Shown here piece after piece: positions 56,743 through 64,000 of a stretch of DNA of 64,000 nt; the first letter of the stretch is position 1, and each line of letters starts with the position of its first letter. Below the pieces are notes generated by a model. That model saw only the letters and a list, made by a program, of their open reading frames with translations. It searched no databases and was not told the origin of the DNA. Source of the stretch: Opitutaceae bacterium (GTDB lineage Bacteria; Verrucomicrobiota; Verrucomicrobiia; Opitutales; Opitutaceae); NCBI GenBank assembly GCA_016794785.1, contig JAEUHC010000025.1, forward strand, positions 1-64,000, in the 5' to 3' direction. A program made the position numbers and the translations under genes.

Positions 56743-56743
56743 T

Positions 56744-56761
56744 CGCCCGCAGGAGAGGGCG
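56744..56761. terminator. Hairpin between convergent DUF748 and xerD genes
   Basis: CGCCC (56744-56748) and GGGCG (56757-56761) pair around an 8-nt loop immediately after the DUF748 stop. It is short and lacks a T-run, so it is a weak terminator candidate for the 33-bp convergent gap. Confidence 0.35.
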
Positions 56762-56775
56762 CGCGTTGCCGGCCG

Positions 56776-57702
56776 CTACTTCCGATTCCGAGGGTGAAAT
56801 TTTTCGTGCTGCTCGACGAGGCGCTGCGGCTCGACCGCGGTGTAGATCTGCGTGGTCGAGATGCTGGCGTGCCCGAGCATCTCCTGGATGGCCCGCAAGT
56901 CGGCGCCACCGGCCAGCAGGTGCGTCGCGAAGGAATGACGCAGCGCGTGCGGCTTCACATTTTGCGGGAGCCCCGCGCGCCGCGCGTGCGCCTTCACGAT
57001 CATCCAGAGCGCGACGCGCGAGAGGCCGCGGCCGCGGTGGTTGAGGAAGAAGACACTGCCCGTGTGCGGACGCACGAGCGCCGGCCGGCCGGCGGTGAGG
57101 TAGGTCGCGAGCGCCTCGCAGGCTTTTCCGCCCACGGGCACGACGCGTTCCTTGGCCCCCTTGCCGAACACCCGGAGAAATCCCCGATCCAAATCGATCT
57201 GGCTCAAGGTGAGCGCCGCGAGTTCCGACACCCGCAGCCCACTCGAATAGAAAAGCTCCAATAGCGCGCGATCGCGCAGCGCCCGCGGATCGCCGCCGGC
57301 GGGCATCGCGATCAGCCGCCCGACTTCCTCGACCGTGAGGGTGTGGGGAATCCGGCGCGCCCGCCGCGGCGTGCCGAGGAGCGCCGTGAAATCATCGTCC
57401 CGCACCCGCTCGCGCACGAGGAAACGCGCGAGCATGCGGAGAGCGGAGAGCTTGCGCGCGAGGCTCGCCGGCGTGTAGCGCGCGGCGGAGAGCGAGTGCG
57501 CCCACTCCGCCGCCTGCTCGCCAGTCACCGCCGCCCAGCCCGCCGCACCACTGCGCGCGAGAAACACCCCGGCTTGATCAAGGTCGCGCCGGTAGGCTGC
57601 GACGGTGTTGGCCGAAAGCCCGCGCTCCAGCGCGATGAACCCGAGGAACGCCTCGATGTCCCCCGCAAAGCCCGCCGGCGCCTGGCTGCTTTCATGCCGC
57701 AT
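56776..57702 (-). CDS. xerD: Tyrosine recombinase XerD-type
   Basis: The 308-residue site-specific recombinase has an N-terminal core-binding SAM-like domain (LGFIALERGLSANTVAAYRRDLDQAGVFL) and a catalytic domain with all six residues: Arg in SSGLRVSELAAL, Lys in GKGAKERVVP, His/Arg in HALRHSFATHLLAGG, His in LGHASISTTQIYT and the nucleophile Tyr in QIYTAV. XerD with XerC resolves chromosome dimers at dif; no xerC or dif site is recognised here. The ATG at 57702 was chosen; a TTG at 57747 is also in frame. It follows infA by 63 bp. Confidence 0.93.
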   Translation of the reverse strand: MRHESSQAPAGFAGDIEAFLGFIALERGLSANTVAAYRRDLDQAGVFLARSGAAGWAAVTGEQAAEWAHSLSAARYTPASLARKLSALRMLARFLVRERVRDDDFTALLGTPRRARRIPHTLTVEEVGRLIAMPAGGDPRALRDRALLELFYSSGLRVSELAALTLSQIDLDRGFLRVFGKGAKERVVPVGGKACEALATYLTAGRPALVRPHTGSVFFLNHRGRGLSRVALWMIVKAHARRAGLPQNVKPHALRHSFATHLLAGGADLRAIQEMLGHASISTTQIYTAVEPQRLVEQHEKFHPRNRK

Positions 57703-57765
57703 CGGCGAAAACAAAAGACGCCGCACGAGGGCGGCGTCGATCTTCAAGTGAGGGGCGCGGCTCGC

Positions 57766-58032
57766 TCAATACTGCCGGCGGCGCGGCGGCGGCACGTAGT
57801 TCGAATTGGTCTCCTTCATGCGGAAGGTGATCCGGGCCTTCTCCAGATCGTAGGGGCTCATCTCCATCTTCACCGTGTCGCCCGCGGCGATCTTGATGAA
57901 GTTCTTCCGGAGCTTGCCGGAGATGTGAGCGAGCACGACATGCCCGTTGGAGAGCTGCACCTTGAACATCGTGCCGGGCAACACCGCCACGACCTTGCCC
58001 TCGACCTCGATGGCGTTATTGTCAGCGGACAT
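57766..58032 (-). CDS. infA: Translation initiation factor IF-1
   Basis: IF-1 binds the 30S A-site region during initiation. The 88-residue product matches the OB-fold sequence throughout: NNAIEVEGKVVAVLPGTMFKVQLSNGHVVLAHISGKLRKNFIKIAAGDTV (in parts) and SPYDLEKARITFRMK. It exceeds the usual 71-73 residues by a basic tail (KETNSNYVPPPRRRQY). The ATG at 58032 is standard. It is read leftwards, ahead of xerD. Confidence 0.96.
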   Translation of the reverse strand: MSADNNAIEVEGKVVAVLPGTMFKVQLSNGHVVLAHISGKLRKNFIKIAAGDTVKMEMSPYDLEKARITFRMKETNSNYVPPPRRRQY

Positions 58033-58244
58033 GGTGGGCGGGGGACGGGTTGTGCGTGAGGGTGCGGGTCATGGTGTCGGTTCGGGAAACCCTTGGATAA
58101 GCGAGAACCCGGCGGGCGTAGTCAAGGCTTCCGTCGGCGGCGTGGATCGCGGGAGGCCGGATTTTCAGCCGGACTTTACCGAACGGCCGGCCGCCGTATT
58201 CCGGATTGACGGCACCTGCTCCCATCTCCCCGGTCAATCATAGC

Positions 58245-59165
58245 ATGCCGCCCCGCATCCCATTCACCCTTCTTCTCGCCCTCTTGGTCCTGCCCGCCGG
58301 CCCCGCAATCGCCGCCGAGCAACCAGCGTCCAGCGCCGGTGAGCGCGTGCGGGAGCGGATGCTGCGGATGACCGAGTTTCTCGACACGATGCTGCCGGGC
58401 GTGCTTGAGCAGAACAACGTGACGCTGCATTTCCGCCCCAAGTTCAGCGATCTTCGCGACCACGAGTTTCTCCGCCTGCCCTTCGAGCTGCGCTACGGCC
58501 TGACCGATCGCTGGGAGCTGCGCGGCGGGCTTTCGCCCTTCACCCCCAATCCTTTCAACACCGGCCGCGAGCACCGCTGGGGGCCGGGTGAGGTGAAGCT
58601 CGCCGCCCTGCGTGATCTCGAATGCCCCTTCGGGTTCTACGATGAGACGACCCTCGTTCTGGAGACGCGCATCCCCCTCGGCACCCCGCCTGCTGCGATC
58701 AGTGATCACTACACCCATTTAAAACCCTCGTTCACCGCCGCCCGTCGGCTGCGGACCTGGCCCTCGACCACGCTCTACACCAACCTGGCCTACGATCGAA
58801 GCATCGACCTGACCCACCGCGATCCAAGTCCAGCGGGCGTGGAGCGACGCGATGTGCTCGAGGCCGCCCCCGGCCTGTTGTTCAAGCCGGGCGAGCTCGG
58901 GTGGTTCGCCGAATATCGCCTGCGCCACATCTTCAACGACGAAGGAAATCATCTCGGCCACAAGTTCCAGGCGGGCACCATCTGGGATGTCCCGCTTGCG
59001 CGCACCGAAAAATGGAAGCTGCCCGGCAAATGGCAGGTCGAGCTCGCCTACCGCGTGGAGCTGGAGGAGGGCCGCGAGCGCGATCACGGCATCTCGGCGC
59101 GGGTGAACTGGCGCACGACACTCCGCGAGGTGCTGCAGCACGGCCGCGCGAAGACCGTGAAGTGA
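58245..59165 (+). CDS. Secreted protein, probable outer-membrane beta-barrel
   Basis: The 306-residue product has a signal peptide (PFTLLLALLVLPAGPAIAA) and then alternating beta strands: VTLHFRPKFSDLRDHEFLRLPFELRYGLTDRWELRGGLSPF (in parts), EVKLAALRDLECPFGF, TTLVLETRIPLGTPP and, at the end, WQVELAYRVELEEGRERDHGISARVNWRTTLREV. This is the pattern of a small outer-membrane channel or transporter-like barrel. No named family is recognised. The ATG at 58245 begins the signal peptide. It is divergent from infA and convergent with the LacI gene 22 bp away. Confidence 0.75.
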   Translation: MPPRIPFTLLLALLVLPAGPAIAAEQPASSAGERVRERMLRMTEFLDTMLPGVLEQNNVTLHFRPKFSDLRDHEFLRLPFELRYGLTDRWELRGGLSPFTPNPFNTGREHRWGPGEVKLAALRDLECPFGFYDETTLVLETRIPLGTPPAAISDHYTHLKPSFTAARRLRTWPSTTLYTNLAYDRSIDLTHRDPSPAGVERRDVLEAAPGLLFKPGELGWFAEYRLRHIFNDEGNHLGHKFQAGTIWDVPLARTEKWKLPGKWQVELAYRVELEEGRERDHGISARVNWRTTLREVLQHGRAKTVK

Positions 59166-59187
59166 CCGCACGCCCGGCGCCCGGCCT

Positions 59188-60213
59188 TCAGGTCGCCGCC
59201 GCGCGCACCGTCGGCTCCTCAACCCAGCGGGCGGCGATCGTGGTCGTGGTCGGCCATGCCGGCACGCCGAGCTCGTTGCGCTGGAGTTGCGCAATCACAA
59301 GTTCGACGGCGCGGGACCCGAGTTCGCGCGGCTGCTGATCGAGGCCGGCGCAGGGCTGGGTGTTGTAGACGGCGTTGAGGCTGACAAAACCGTGGGTCTC
59401 GGGCACACGAGCCCCGCAAGCCTGCATCCAGCCAATCTTGTCGGTGTGGTGGCCGATCACGACGTCGGGCTTGTGCTTTTTGAACCACGCTTGAAACGCC
59501 TCGCGCGTCTGCGTCTCGGCGATGAGCGGCGGCACCGTGGCGGGTGCGCCGGCGAAATGGGCGTGGAACGCCGCGCTGAACCGGCGCTGCATCCGCTCGT
59601 CGCGCCCCCGCTCGATGGCGAGACCCGGCCGGCGGTAGCCGCGCTCAGCGAGGCGCGCGAGCAGCGCCATCATCGAGCGGTAGTGATTGCAGCAGACGCA
59701 GTGCAAGGGCGGCCGATCGATCGAGTAGTCGCAATAGACGGCGGCGTAGCGCGTCCAATCGAGTTCCGACCAATCGGGCGCACCCCAGGAAGGCAGCACC
59801 ATCACGCCGTGGATGCCGCGCGATTGCAGAATCGTGTCGAGGCGGCGCACGGTCATCCCGGCGGTGCCCACGACGAACTCCTCCAGCTTGAAGCCCAGTT
59901 CGGCCGCCCGCTCGCGTCCGCCGCGCACGAGCGCCGCGTGAAACGCCCCCTGCGGATCGCGCCGCTGCGGCTCCAGCAGATCGACCGCCGCGATCACGCC
60001 GCGGAAGGTGCCGCCACGCGAACGGCGCAGCTCGGACATCACGGCCGCCGCGAGCGGATTGCGCCGGTAGCCGGCGGCGCGCGCCGCCTCCTCCACGCGT
60101 TTCACCGTCGCGGGATCCACGCGGCCCTTGCCGCGCAAGGCATCCGAGACGGTGGTGTGAGAGAGGCCCAGGGCACGGGCGAGCGAACGGACGGTAGGCG
60201 CGGGGGTCTTCAT
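59188..60213 (-). CDS. LacI-family transcription regulator
   Basis: The 341-residue regulator has an N-terminal LacI helix-turn-helix (PTVRSLARALGLSHTTVSDALRGKGRVDPATVKRV in parts; VSDAL is the family variant of VSRVL) with the hinge helix at AGYRRNPLAAAVMSEL. The ligand-binding domain is of the periplasmic binding-protein type, with MVLPSWGAPDWSELDW and GHHTDKIGWMQ. It is likely to respond to a sugar. It starts 133 bp from the divergent POT transporter, which it may regulate. The ATG at 60213 is standard. Confidence 0.9.
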   Translation of the reverse strand: MKTPAPTVRSLARALGLSHTTVSDALRGKGRVDPATVKRVEEAARAAGYRRNPLAAAVMSELRRSRGGTFRGVIAAVDLLEPQRRDPQGAFHAALVRGGRERAAELGFKLEEFVVGTAGMTVRRLDTILQSRGIHGVMVLPSWGAPDWSELDWTRYAAVYCDYSIDRPPLHCVCCNHYRSMMALLARLAERGYRRPGLAIERGRDERMQRRFSAAFHAHFAGAPATVPPLIAETQTREAFQAWFKKHKPDVVIGHHTDKIGWMQACGARVPETHGFVSLNAVYNTQPCAGLDQQPRELGSRAVELVIAQLQRNELGVPAWPTTTTIAARWVEEPTVRAAAT

Positions 60214-60346
60214 GCCAGACGGTCAACGAGCGCGTGATGCCCGGCGCTGGCAAGCGCGGATTTCGGAGCGGGATCGCAGCGCACGGCGACGGAGCTTTCG
60301 CGTTGCCCGTGCCTCATGTCCACCCAAGCTGCGCCGCACCCCGAAC

Positions 60347-61852
60347 ATGAATCCCCTTCCCGCGGCCCCGGCTGACACGACCCACGACACCGGCGGCATC
60401 GGCGGCCATCCTCGCGGGCTGACGACGCTCTTCTTCACCGAGATGTGGGAGCGCTTCTCCTACTACGGCATGAGGGCGATCCTCATGCTTTTCATGGTCA
60501 AGACGGCGGCCGAGGGCGGGCTCGGCTTCGACACGAAGAAGGCCGCCGCCATCTACGGCACTTACACGATGAGCGTTTACCTGCTCTCGATTCTCGGCGG
60601 CTTCATCGCCGACAACTTCATCGGGGCGCGCCGCGCGATGGTCGCCGGGGGCATCATCATCGCGACGGGACATTTCACGATGGCGACGGGTTCGATACCG
60701 GCCTTCTACACGGGGCTCGTGCTGATCGCCATCGGCACCGGGCTGCTGAAACCCAACATCTCGACCATGGTCGGCAGCCTCTACTCGGAAGAGGACGGAC
60801 GCCGCGACGCGGGCTTCTCCATTTTCTACATGGGGATCAACATCGGTGCGTTTCTCTCGCCGCTGGTGACAGGTTACCTCGCGCAGAGCGAAGGCTGGCG
60901 GGCGCAGCTCGCGAGCTGGGGACTCAACCCCGTGCAGAGCTGGCACTGGGGTTTTGGCGCCGCTGGCGTCGGGATGACGCTCGGCCTGCTCGTCTATGTG
61001 CGGCAACGCGAGCGCCTCGCCCATGTCGGCAACGCCCCGGCGCCGGAGCCAGGGAGCCACGGTCGTCCTTGGGGCAAGCTGGGCCTGGTGGCCCTGGGCT
61101 CGGTGGCCCTCATCGGCGCGATGAAGCTCAGCGACACCTACCCGGCCGTCATTCTCGTGCTGTTCGCCCTTCAGATCGGCGCGATTCTATTCTTCGGTTT
61201 TCGACCCGATCCCGACAGCAAGCGGATGGCGGCGATTCTCGTTTTCTTTTTTGCCGCGCAAATTTTCTGGGCGATTTTCGAGCAGACAGGTTCCTCCATC
61301 ACGCTCTTCGCGGACAACCTGACCGACAACACCGCGTTCGGGCAGCCGTTTCCTTCCTCGTGGTGGCAGTCGGTCAATTCCGCCTGGGTCATCCTGCTCG
61401 CGCCTTTGTTTGCCTGGCTGTGGATCAAGCTCGGGCCGCGGCAGCCCTCGAGCCCGATGAAGTTCACGCTCGGGCTGCTGTTCGTGGCGCTTTCATTCGT
61501 GCTCATGGTGCCCGCCGCCAAACTGACCGCCGAAGGCAAGGTGAGCCCGCTATGGCTGGTGGGGCTCTATTTTCTGCAAACCACCGGGGAAATGCTCCTG
61601 AGCCCGGTCGGTCTCTCGACCATGACCCGGCTCGCGCCGCAGCGGTTGGTGGGACTGGTGATGGGCATCTGGTTCCTCGCCTCCGCGCTGGGCAGCAAAC
61701 TCGCCGGCGTGATTGCGGGCGAATTCAAGAGCGACAACCCCGCCGAGCTCGCGAGCTTCTTCTGGCAGCAGGCCCTCTGGGTCGGCGCGGCCACCGTCGC
61801 GCTCTTTGCCCTCGTGCCGTGGGTGAAGCGCCTGATGGGCGGAGTGCGATGA
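60347..61852 (+). CDS. Peptide MFS transporter (POT/PTR2 family)
   Basis: The 501-residue proton-coupled oligopeptide transporter has about 14 membrane helices and the ExxERF motif in TEMWERFSYYGMRAILMLFM. It also has DNFIGARRAMVAGG, LLKPNISTMVGSLYSEEDGRRDAGFSIFYMGINIGAF (in parts) with the PTR2 signature, and FFAAQIFWAIFEQTGSSITLFA near TM7-8. It imports di- or tripeptides with H+. The ATG at 60347 gives MNPLPAAPADTTHDTGG, typical of a charged N-terminus. The divergent LacI gene may control it. Confidence 0.92.
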   Translation: MNPLPAAPADTTHDTGGIGGHPRGLTTLFFTEMWERFSYYGMRAILMLFMVKTAAEGGLGFDTKKAAAIYGTYTMSVYLLSILGGFIADNFIGARRAMVAGGIIIATGHFTMATGSIPAFYTGLVLIAIGTGLLKPNISTMVGSLYSEEDGRRDAGFSIFYMGINIGAFLSPLVTGYLAQSEGWRAQLASWGLNPVQSWHWGFGAAGVGMTLGLLVYVRQRERLAHVGNAPAPEPGSHGRPWGKLGLVALGSVALIGAMKLSDTYPAVILVLFALQIGAILFFGFRPDPDSKRMAAILVFFFAAQIFWAIFEQTGSSITLFADNLTDNTAFGQPFPSSWWQSVNSAWVILLAPLFAWLWIKLGPRQPSSPMKFTLGLLFVALSFVLMVPAAKLTAEGKVSPLWLVGLYFLQTTGEMLLSPVGLSTMTRLAPQRLVGLVMGIWFLASALGSKLAGVIAGEFKSDNPAELASFFWQQALWVGAATVALFALVPWVKRLMGGVR

Positions 61853-61904
61853 TTCGAGCCGCGTGCGTTGACGAAGTGAGAGTCCGCGGCACGCTCGCGA
61901 CCTC

Positions 61905-62222
61905 ATGCATTGGACTATTCTCCTGCTGGCCGCCGCGCTCGAAATTGTCTGGGCCACCGGCCTCAAGTCAGCCGCGGGCTTCACGCGCCTCTGGCCCAGC
62001 GTCGGCGTGATCGTGGTCATGGCGGCGAGCCTGTTCCTGCTGGCGCTCGCGGCGCGGGGCCTGCCGATCGGCACGGCCTACGCGGTGTGGACCGGCATCG
62101 GTGCGGCAGGCACGGCCGTCGCGGGCATGGTGCTATTTGGCGAATCAGCCGCGCCGGCGCGGCTTCTGTGCCTCGGGCTCGTCGTCGTCGGTGTCGCCGG
62201 GCTGAAATTTTTCGACCAATAA
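61905..62222 (+). CDS. gdx: SMR-family exporter, Gdx/SugE type
   Basis: The 105-residue protein has four membrane helices and matches the Gdx (formerly SugE) guanidinium exporter subgroup of small multidrug resistance proteins: LEIVWATGLKSAAGFTRLWPS with the essential Glu of helix 1 (the LE in AALEIVW), GTAYAVWTGIGAAGTAVAGMVLFGES and LVVVGVAGLKFF. It exports guanidinium against H+. Only 52 bp precede the start, too short for a guanidine-I riboswitch. It is followed after 4 bp by a 2OG oxygenase gene. Confidence 0.92.
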   Translation: MHWTILLLAAALEIVWATGLKSAAGFTRLWPSVGVIVVMAASLFLLALAARGLPIGTAYAVWTGIGAAGTAVAGMVLFGESAAPARLLCLGLVVVGVAGLKFFDQ

Positions 62223-62226
62223 TCCC

Positions 62227-62850
62227 ATGCCTGTCCGCGCTTGGTTTCCCACCTACATTTACTCCGAACCGCTCGTCGCCTCGGCGACGTCGCTGACCCG
62301 GCTCAACACCGAGATCGCGGCCGAATGCCGGCAACTGCGCGACTTCGATGCGGCGGGCCGCAAGTGGTCCGCCAAAAACTACCCCGGCGGCTACACGAGC
62401 TATGCCTCGATGAACGAGCTGCACCGTTTCTCCAGCACGTTTGCCGGGCTGGAGAAAAAACTCACGCGCCATGTCCGCGCGTTTGCCCGCACGCTCGACA
62501 TGGACCTGCGCGGTCGCGCCATTCGCCTCACGGACCTGTGGGTGAACATCATGCCGCCCACGGCGGCGCACTCGCTGCACCTGCATCCGCTGTCGTTTAT
62601 CAGCGGCACCTACTATGTCGTCACGCCGCGCGGCTGCCCCGGGCTGAAGTTTGAGGACCCGCGCCTCAGCAAGTTCATGGCCGCGCCGCCCAAGCTCCCC
62701 GGCGCACGGCGCGCCAACCAAGCCCACATCACCTACCCCGCCGAGGCGGGCCACGTGCTCCTCTTCGAGAGCTGGCTGCGCCACGAGGTCGCCGCCAACC
62801 GCACCGCCGAGGAGCGCATCAGCGTGAGCTTTAACTTCAACTGGAGCTGA
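62227..62850 (+). CDS. Putative 2-oxoglutarate-Fe(II) oxygenase (TIGR02466 type)
   Basis: The 207-residue protein belongs to the TIGR02466 group: WFPTYIYSEPL at the start, AKNYPGGYTSYASMNELHRFSSTFAGLEK, LTDLWVNIMPPTAAHSLHLHPLSFISGTYYV with the metal-binding His-x-His, and HVLLFESWLRHEVAANRTAEERISVSFNFNW with the second His and the 2OG-binding Arg. It hydroxylates an unknown substrate. It starts 4 bp after the Gdx stop, so the two are probably co-transcribed. Some 2OG enzymes release guanidine, so a link is possible. Confidence 0.85.
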   Translation: MPVRAWFPTYIYSEPLVASATSLTRLNTEIAAECRQLRDFDAAGRKWSAKNYPGGYTSYASMNELHRFSSTFAGLEKKLTRHVRAFARTLDMDLRGRAIRLTDLWVNIMPPTAAHSLHLHPLSFISGTYYVVTPRGCPGLKFEDPRLSKFMAAPPKLPGARRANQAHITYPAEAGHVLLFESWLRHEVAANRTAEERISVSFNFNWS

Positions 62851-62879
62851 CCCGCGCCACTCGCGCCGCACTTTCGCCG

Positions 62880-63128
62880 ATGGTCGTCATCCGCCGCATG
62901 GTCGATCGGCAGCGCGCCTATACAGCGATCATGCTGCCCGGTGAGCCGCCGCGCATTTTTCCGACCACAGACCATGAGCACGCCCGCATCCTGCAAATCT
63001 ACCTGCAGGATCGGCCACACGCCGGCATCGAGAATGATTTTACCGCCTTTAGCCTGGGCGCCGCACCTCAGCCTGAGGCCCCGGATAAAACAAAACACCC
63101 GGCGCGCGGGGCACCGGGTGGCCGTTGA
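62880..63128 (+). CDS. Hypothetical 82-residue protein (weak)
   Basis: A reading frame from ATG 62880 gives MVVIRRMVDRQRAYTAIMLP and a hydrophilic rest with a Pro/Gly-rich end. No family is recognised. The C-terminal part runs through the terminator of the opposite gene, which makes the last 15 residues doubtful. The start is 29 bp after the oxygenase stop. It may be spurious. Confidence 0.35.
   Translation: MVVIRRMVDRQRAYTAIMLPGEPPRIFPTTDHEHARILQIYLQDRPHAGIENDFTAFSLGAAPQPEAPDKTKHPARGAPGGR
63083..63122 (-). terminator. Intrinsic terminator of the glycine-zipper gene
   Basis: Read on the minus strand, CACCCGG (63120-63114) and CCGGGTG (63102-63096) form a 7-bp stem followed by TTTTGTTTTAT. 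It lies about 34 nt after the stop of the minus-strand gene at 63156, which fits its terminator. Confidence 0.85.
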
Positions 63129-63155
63129 TTCCGTTCGTTGGGCTCTGCTCTCGCT

Positions 63156-63692
63156 TCAGCGGCGATAGTGACGGTGACCGTGCGAATGCCAACCGTGATG
63201 ACGCGGACCGGAATGGAAGCTGACCACGAAGCTGATCACCGGCGGAGGCGCGGCATAGATCACGCGCGGCGCGGGCGCGGGCACATAGACGACCCGCGGC
63301 GCAGTCTCGACATAAACCACCTGCGGCGGCGCCGTCACCACCTGCACCGGCACGCCCACGGTCGGAGCCATCGGCACCGTCGCGGCATCGGGCACGCCGG
63401 CCGACGGCTGCCCATAAACCTGCTGGCCATAGGCTCCCGGTGACGGCGCTTGATAAACTGGAGGCGGCGCGGCGGTCGCACGCTCCGGCGCCGCAATCGC
63501 CCCAAACAAGGCACCGGCCGCAGCACCGATGATCATGCCCTCGGCCCACCGATCGCCATTGTGTCCGCCAATGAGACCACCGGCCACGGCGCCGATCGCC
63601 GCGCTGCCGCCGACTGAAGGACGAAAAACCTGCGCATTCGCCACACTGACCCCGGCGACCGCAAGCGAGACCGTGACAAGGAGTGTTTTCAT
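63156..63692 (-). CDS. Secreted glycine-zipper protein
   Basis: The 178-residue protein has a signal peptide (MKTLLVTVSLAVAGVSVANA) and a glycine-zipper membrane segment (GGSAAIGAVAGGLIGGHNGD, then GMIIGAAAGALFGAIAAPE). This is followed by a Pro/Val/Tyr-rich low-complexity part with repeats of the type VYVETAPRVVYVPAPAPRVIY, and a His-rich C-terminus ending HGWHSHGHRHYRR. Glycine-zipper proteins of this kind sit in the outer membrane or periplasm; the His-rich tail may bind metal. It ends at its own terminator. The ATG at 63692 begins the signal peptide. Confidence 0.85.
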   Translation of the reverse strand: MKTLLVTVSLAVAGVSVANAQVFRPSVGGSAAIGAVAGGLIGGHNGDRWAEGMIIGAAAGALFGAIAAPERATAAPPPVYQAPSPGAYGQQVYGQPSAGVPDAATVPMAPTVGVPVQVVTAPPQVVYVETAPRVVYVPAPAPRVIYAAPPPVISFVVSFHSGPRHHGWHSHGHRHYRR

Positions 63693-63759
63693 ACGCCCAC
63701 TCCGACGCCCCCCGCTCCGCTCATATTCAAAAGATTTCCGCCGATTTCGGGCCATTGCT

Positions 63760-64000
63760 TTACCGCATCCGGGCGAGGAACCATACCGCGATGAGCGCCA
63801 TCCCTCCATTTGGCAGCCACGCCGCGACCAGCGGGTCGATCAAGCCCTTGGTCGCGAGCGCCATCGCGGTGTTGTTGAAAACGTAGTAGAGGAAAAACAG
63901 CCCGATCGATTTCGACACGCCCACAGCCGGGTTCACCCGCACACCCGTCACCGCAAACGGAATCGCAATCGCAATCACGATCAGCGGCCCCAGCGTGTCG
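63760..64000 (-). CDS. LptF/LptG-type LPS permease, C-terminal part (runs off the window)
   Basis: The last 79 residues of a protein are visible, still open at position 64000. They contain LIVIAIAIPFAVTGVRVNP, SKSIGLFFLYYVFNNTAMALA and LIDPLVAAWLPNGGMALIAVWFLARM, the C-terminal membrane helices of LptF/LptG (YjgP/YjgQ). These permeases extract LPS from the inner membrane with LptB and hand it to LptC. Whether it is LptF or LptG cannot be decided from this part. It agrees with hldD and lpxB in the window. Confidence 0.85.
   Translation of the reverse strand, partial: DTLGPLIVIAIAIPFAVTGVRVNPAVGVSKSIGLFFLYYVFNNTAMALATKGLIDPLVAAWLPNGGMALIAVWFLARMR

Noticed and set aside
61853..61904. Guanidine riboswitch before gdx
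   Set aside because: Only 52 bp are present and no characteristic ykkC-type motif was seen.
1..64000. CRISPR arrays, prophage, insertion sequences, tRNA or rRNA genes
   Set aside because: No regular repeat-spacer array, phage genes, transposase, or tRNA/rRNA sequence was noticed; XerD is a housekeeping-type recombinase.

Overview
The window is GC-rich chromosomal DNA of a Gram-negative bacterium with an LPS-bearing outer membrane (hldD, lpxB, the C-terminus of an LptF/G permease, an autotransporter, an AsmA/DUF748 protein). The gene families and GC-rich style fit Verrucomicrobiota, most likely Opitutaceae/Opitutales. No rRNA, tRNA, phage, insertion sequence or CRISPR array is visible, so the taxonomy is inference.

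Layout. 0-7 kb: folD, a soluble REC-histidine kinase, proC and hldD on +, then hrpB on -. 6.9-17.2 kb: an arsenosugar-type locus. Ten genes read leftwards from arsM (17158) through a fused glycosyltransferase, the radical SAM gene arsS, a peroxiredoxin, DUF5069, a sterol-desaturase-like hydroxylase, an unassigned CRLC protein, DUF547, a VTT membrane protein and a mercuric-reductase-like flavoprotein. They are met head-on by a two-gene + unit (DUF3047 and a second arsenosugar-type glycosyltransferase). 17.2-18.3 kb: no gene, but strong evidence for a large structured non-coding RNA of roughly 0.7 kb with at least a dozen hairpins, several GNRA tetraloops and an intrinsic terminator. 18.3-20.4 kb: an esterase, a dienelactone hydrolase and a small membrane protein. 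20.5-28.8 kb (-): an ion/stress operon (triple UspA, SLC13 carrier, Na/Pi-type carrier, D-lactate dehydrogenase, P-type ATPase). 28.9-41.5 kb: a hydrolase-DacB fusion, a membrane-anchored spermidine-synthase-like protein, a GDSL autotransporter, hemX-hemA and a large hybrid kinase. 41.6-46.7 kb (-): a tightly overlapping operon ending in a GnnA-like dehydrogenase and lpxB. 46.8-49.8 kb: phoD, a TPMT-like methyltransferase and xdhC. 49.9-64 kb: a secreted multidomain protein, ggt, DUF748, xerD, infA, an outer-membrane protein, LacI and a POT transporter, gdx with a 2OG oxygenase, a glycine-zipper protein and the partial LptF/G gene.

How the genes work together. Many neighbours share ATGA (or GTGA) stop/start overlaps, so translation is probably coupled within operons. 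The two most interesting items are the arsenosugar locus, whose three visible transcription starts share a GGAATA box, and the orphan structured RNA divergent from arsM. Several perfect inverted repeats of 8-25 bp arms lie between genes and resemble REP elements. Start codons were chosen from family length, overlap with the previous stop and signal peptides, because Shine-Dalgarno sites are weak here.
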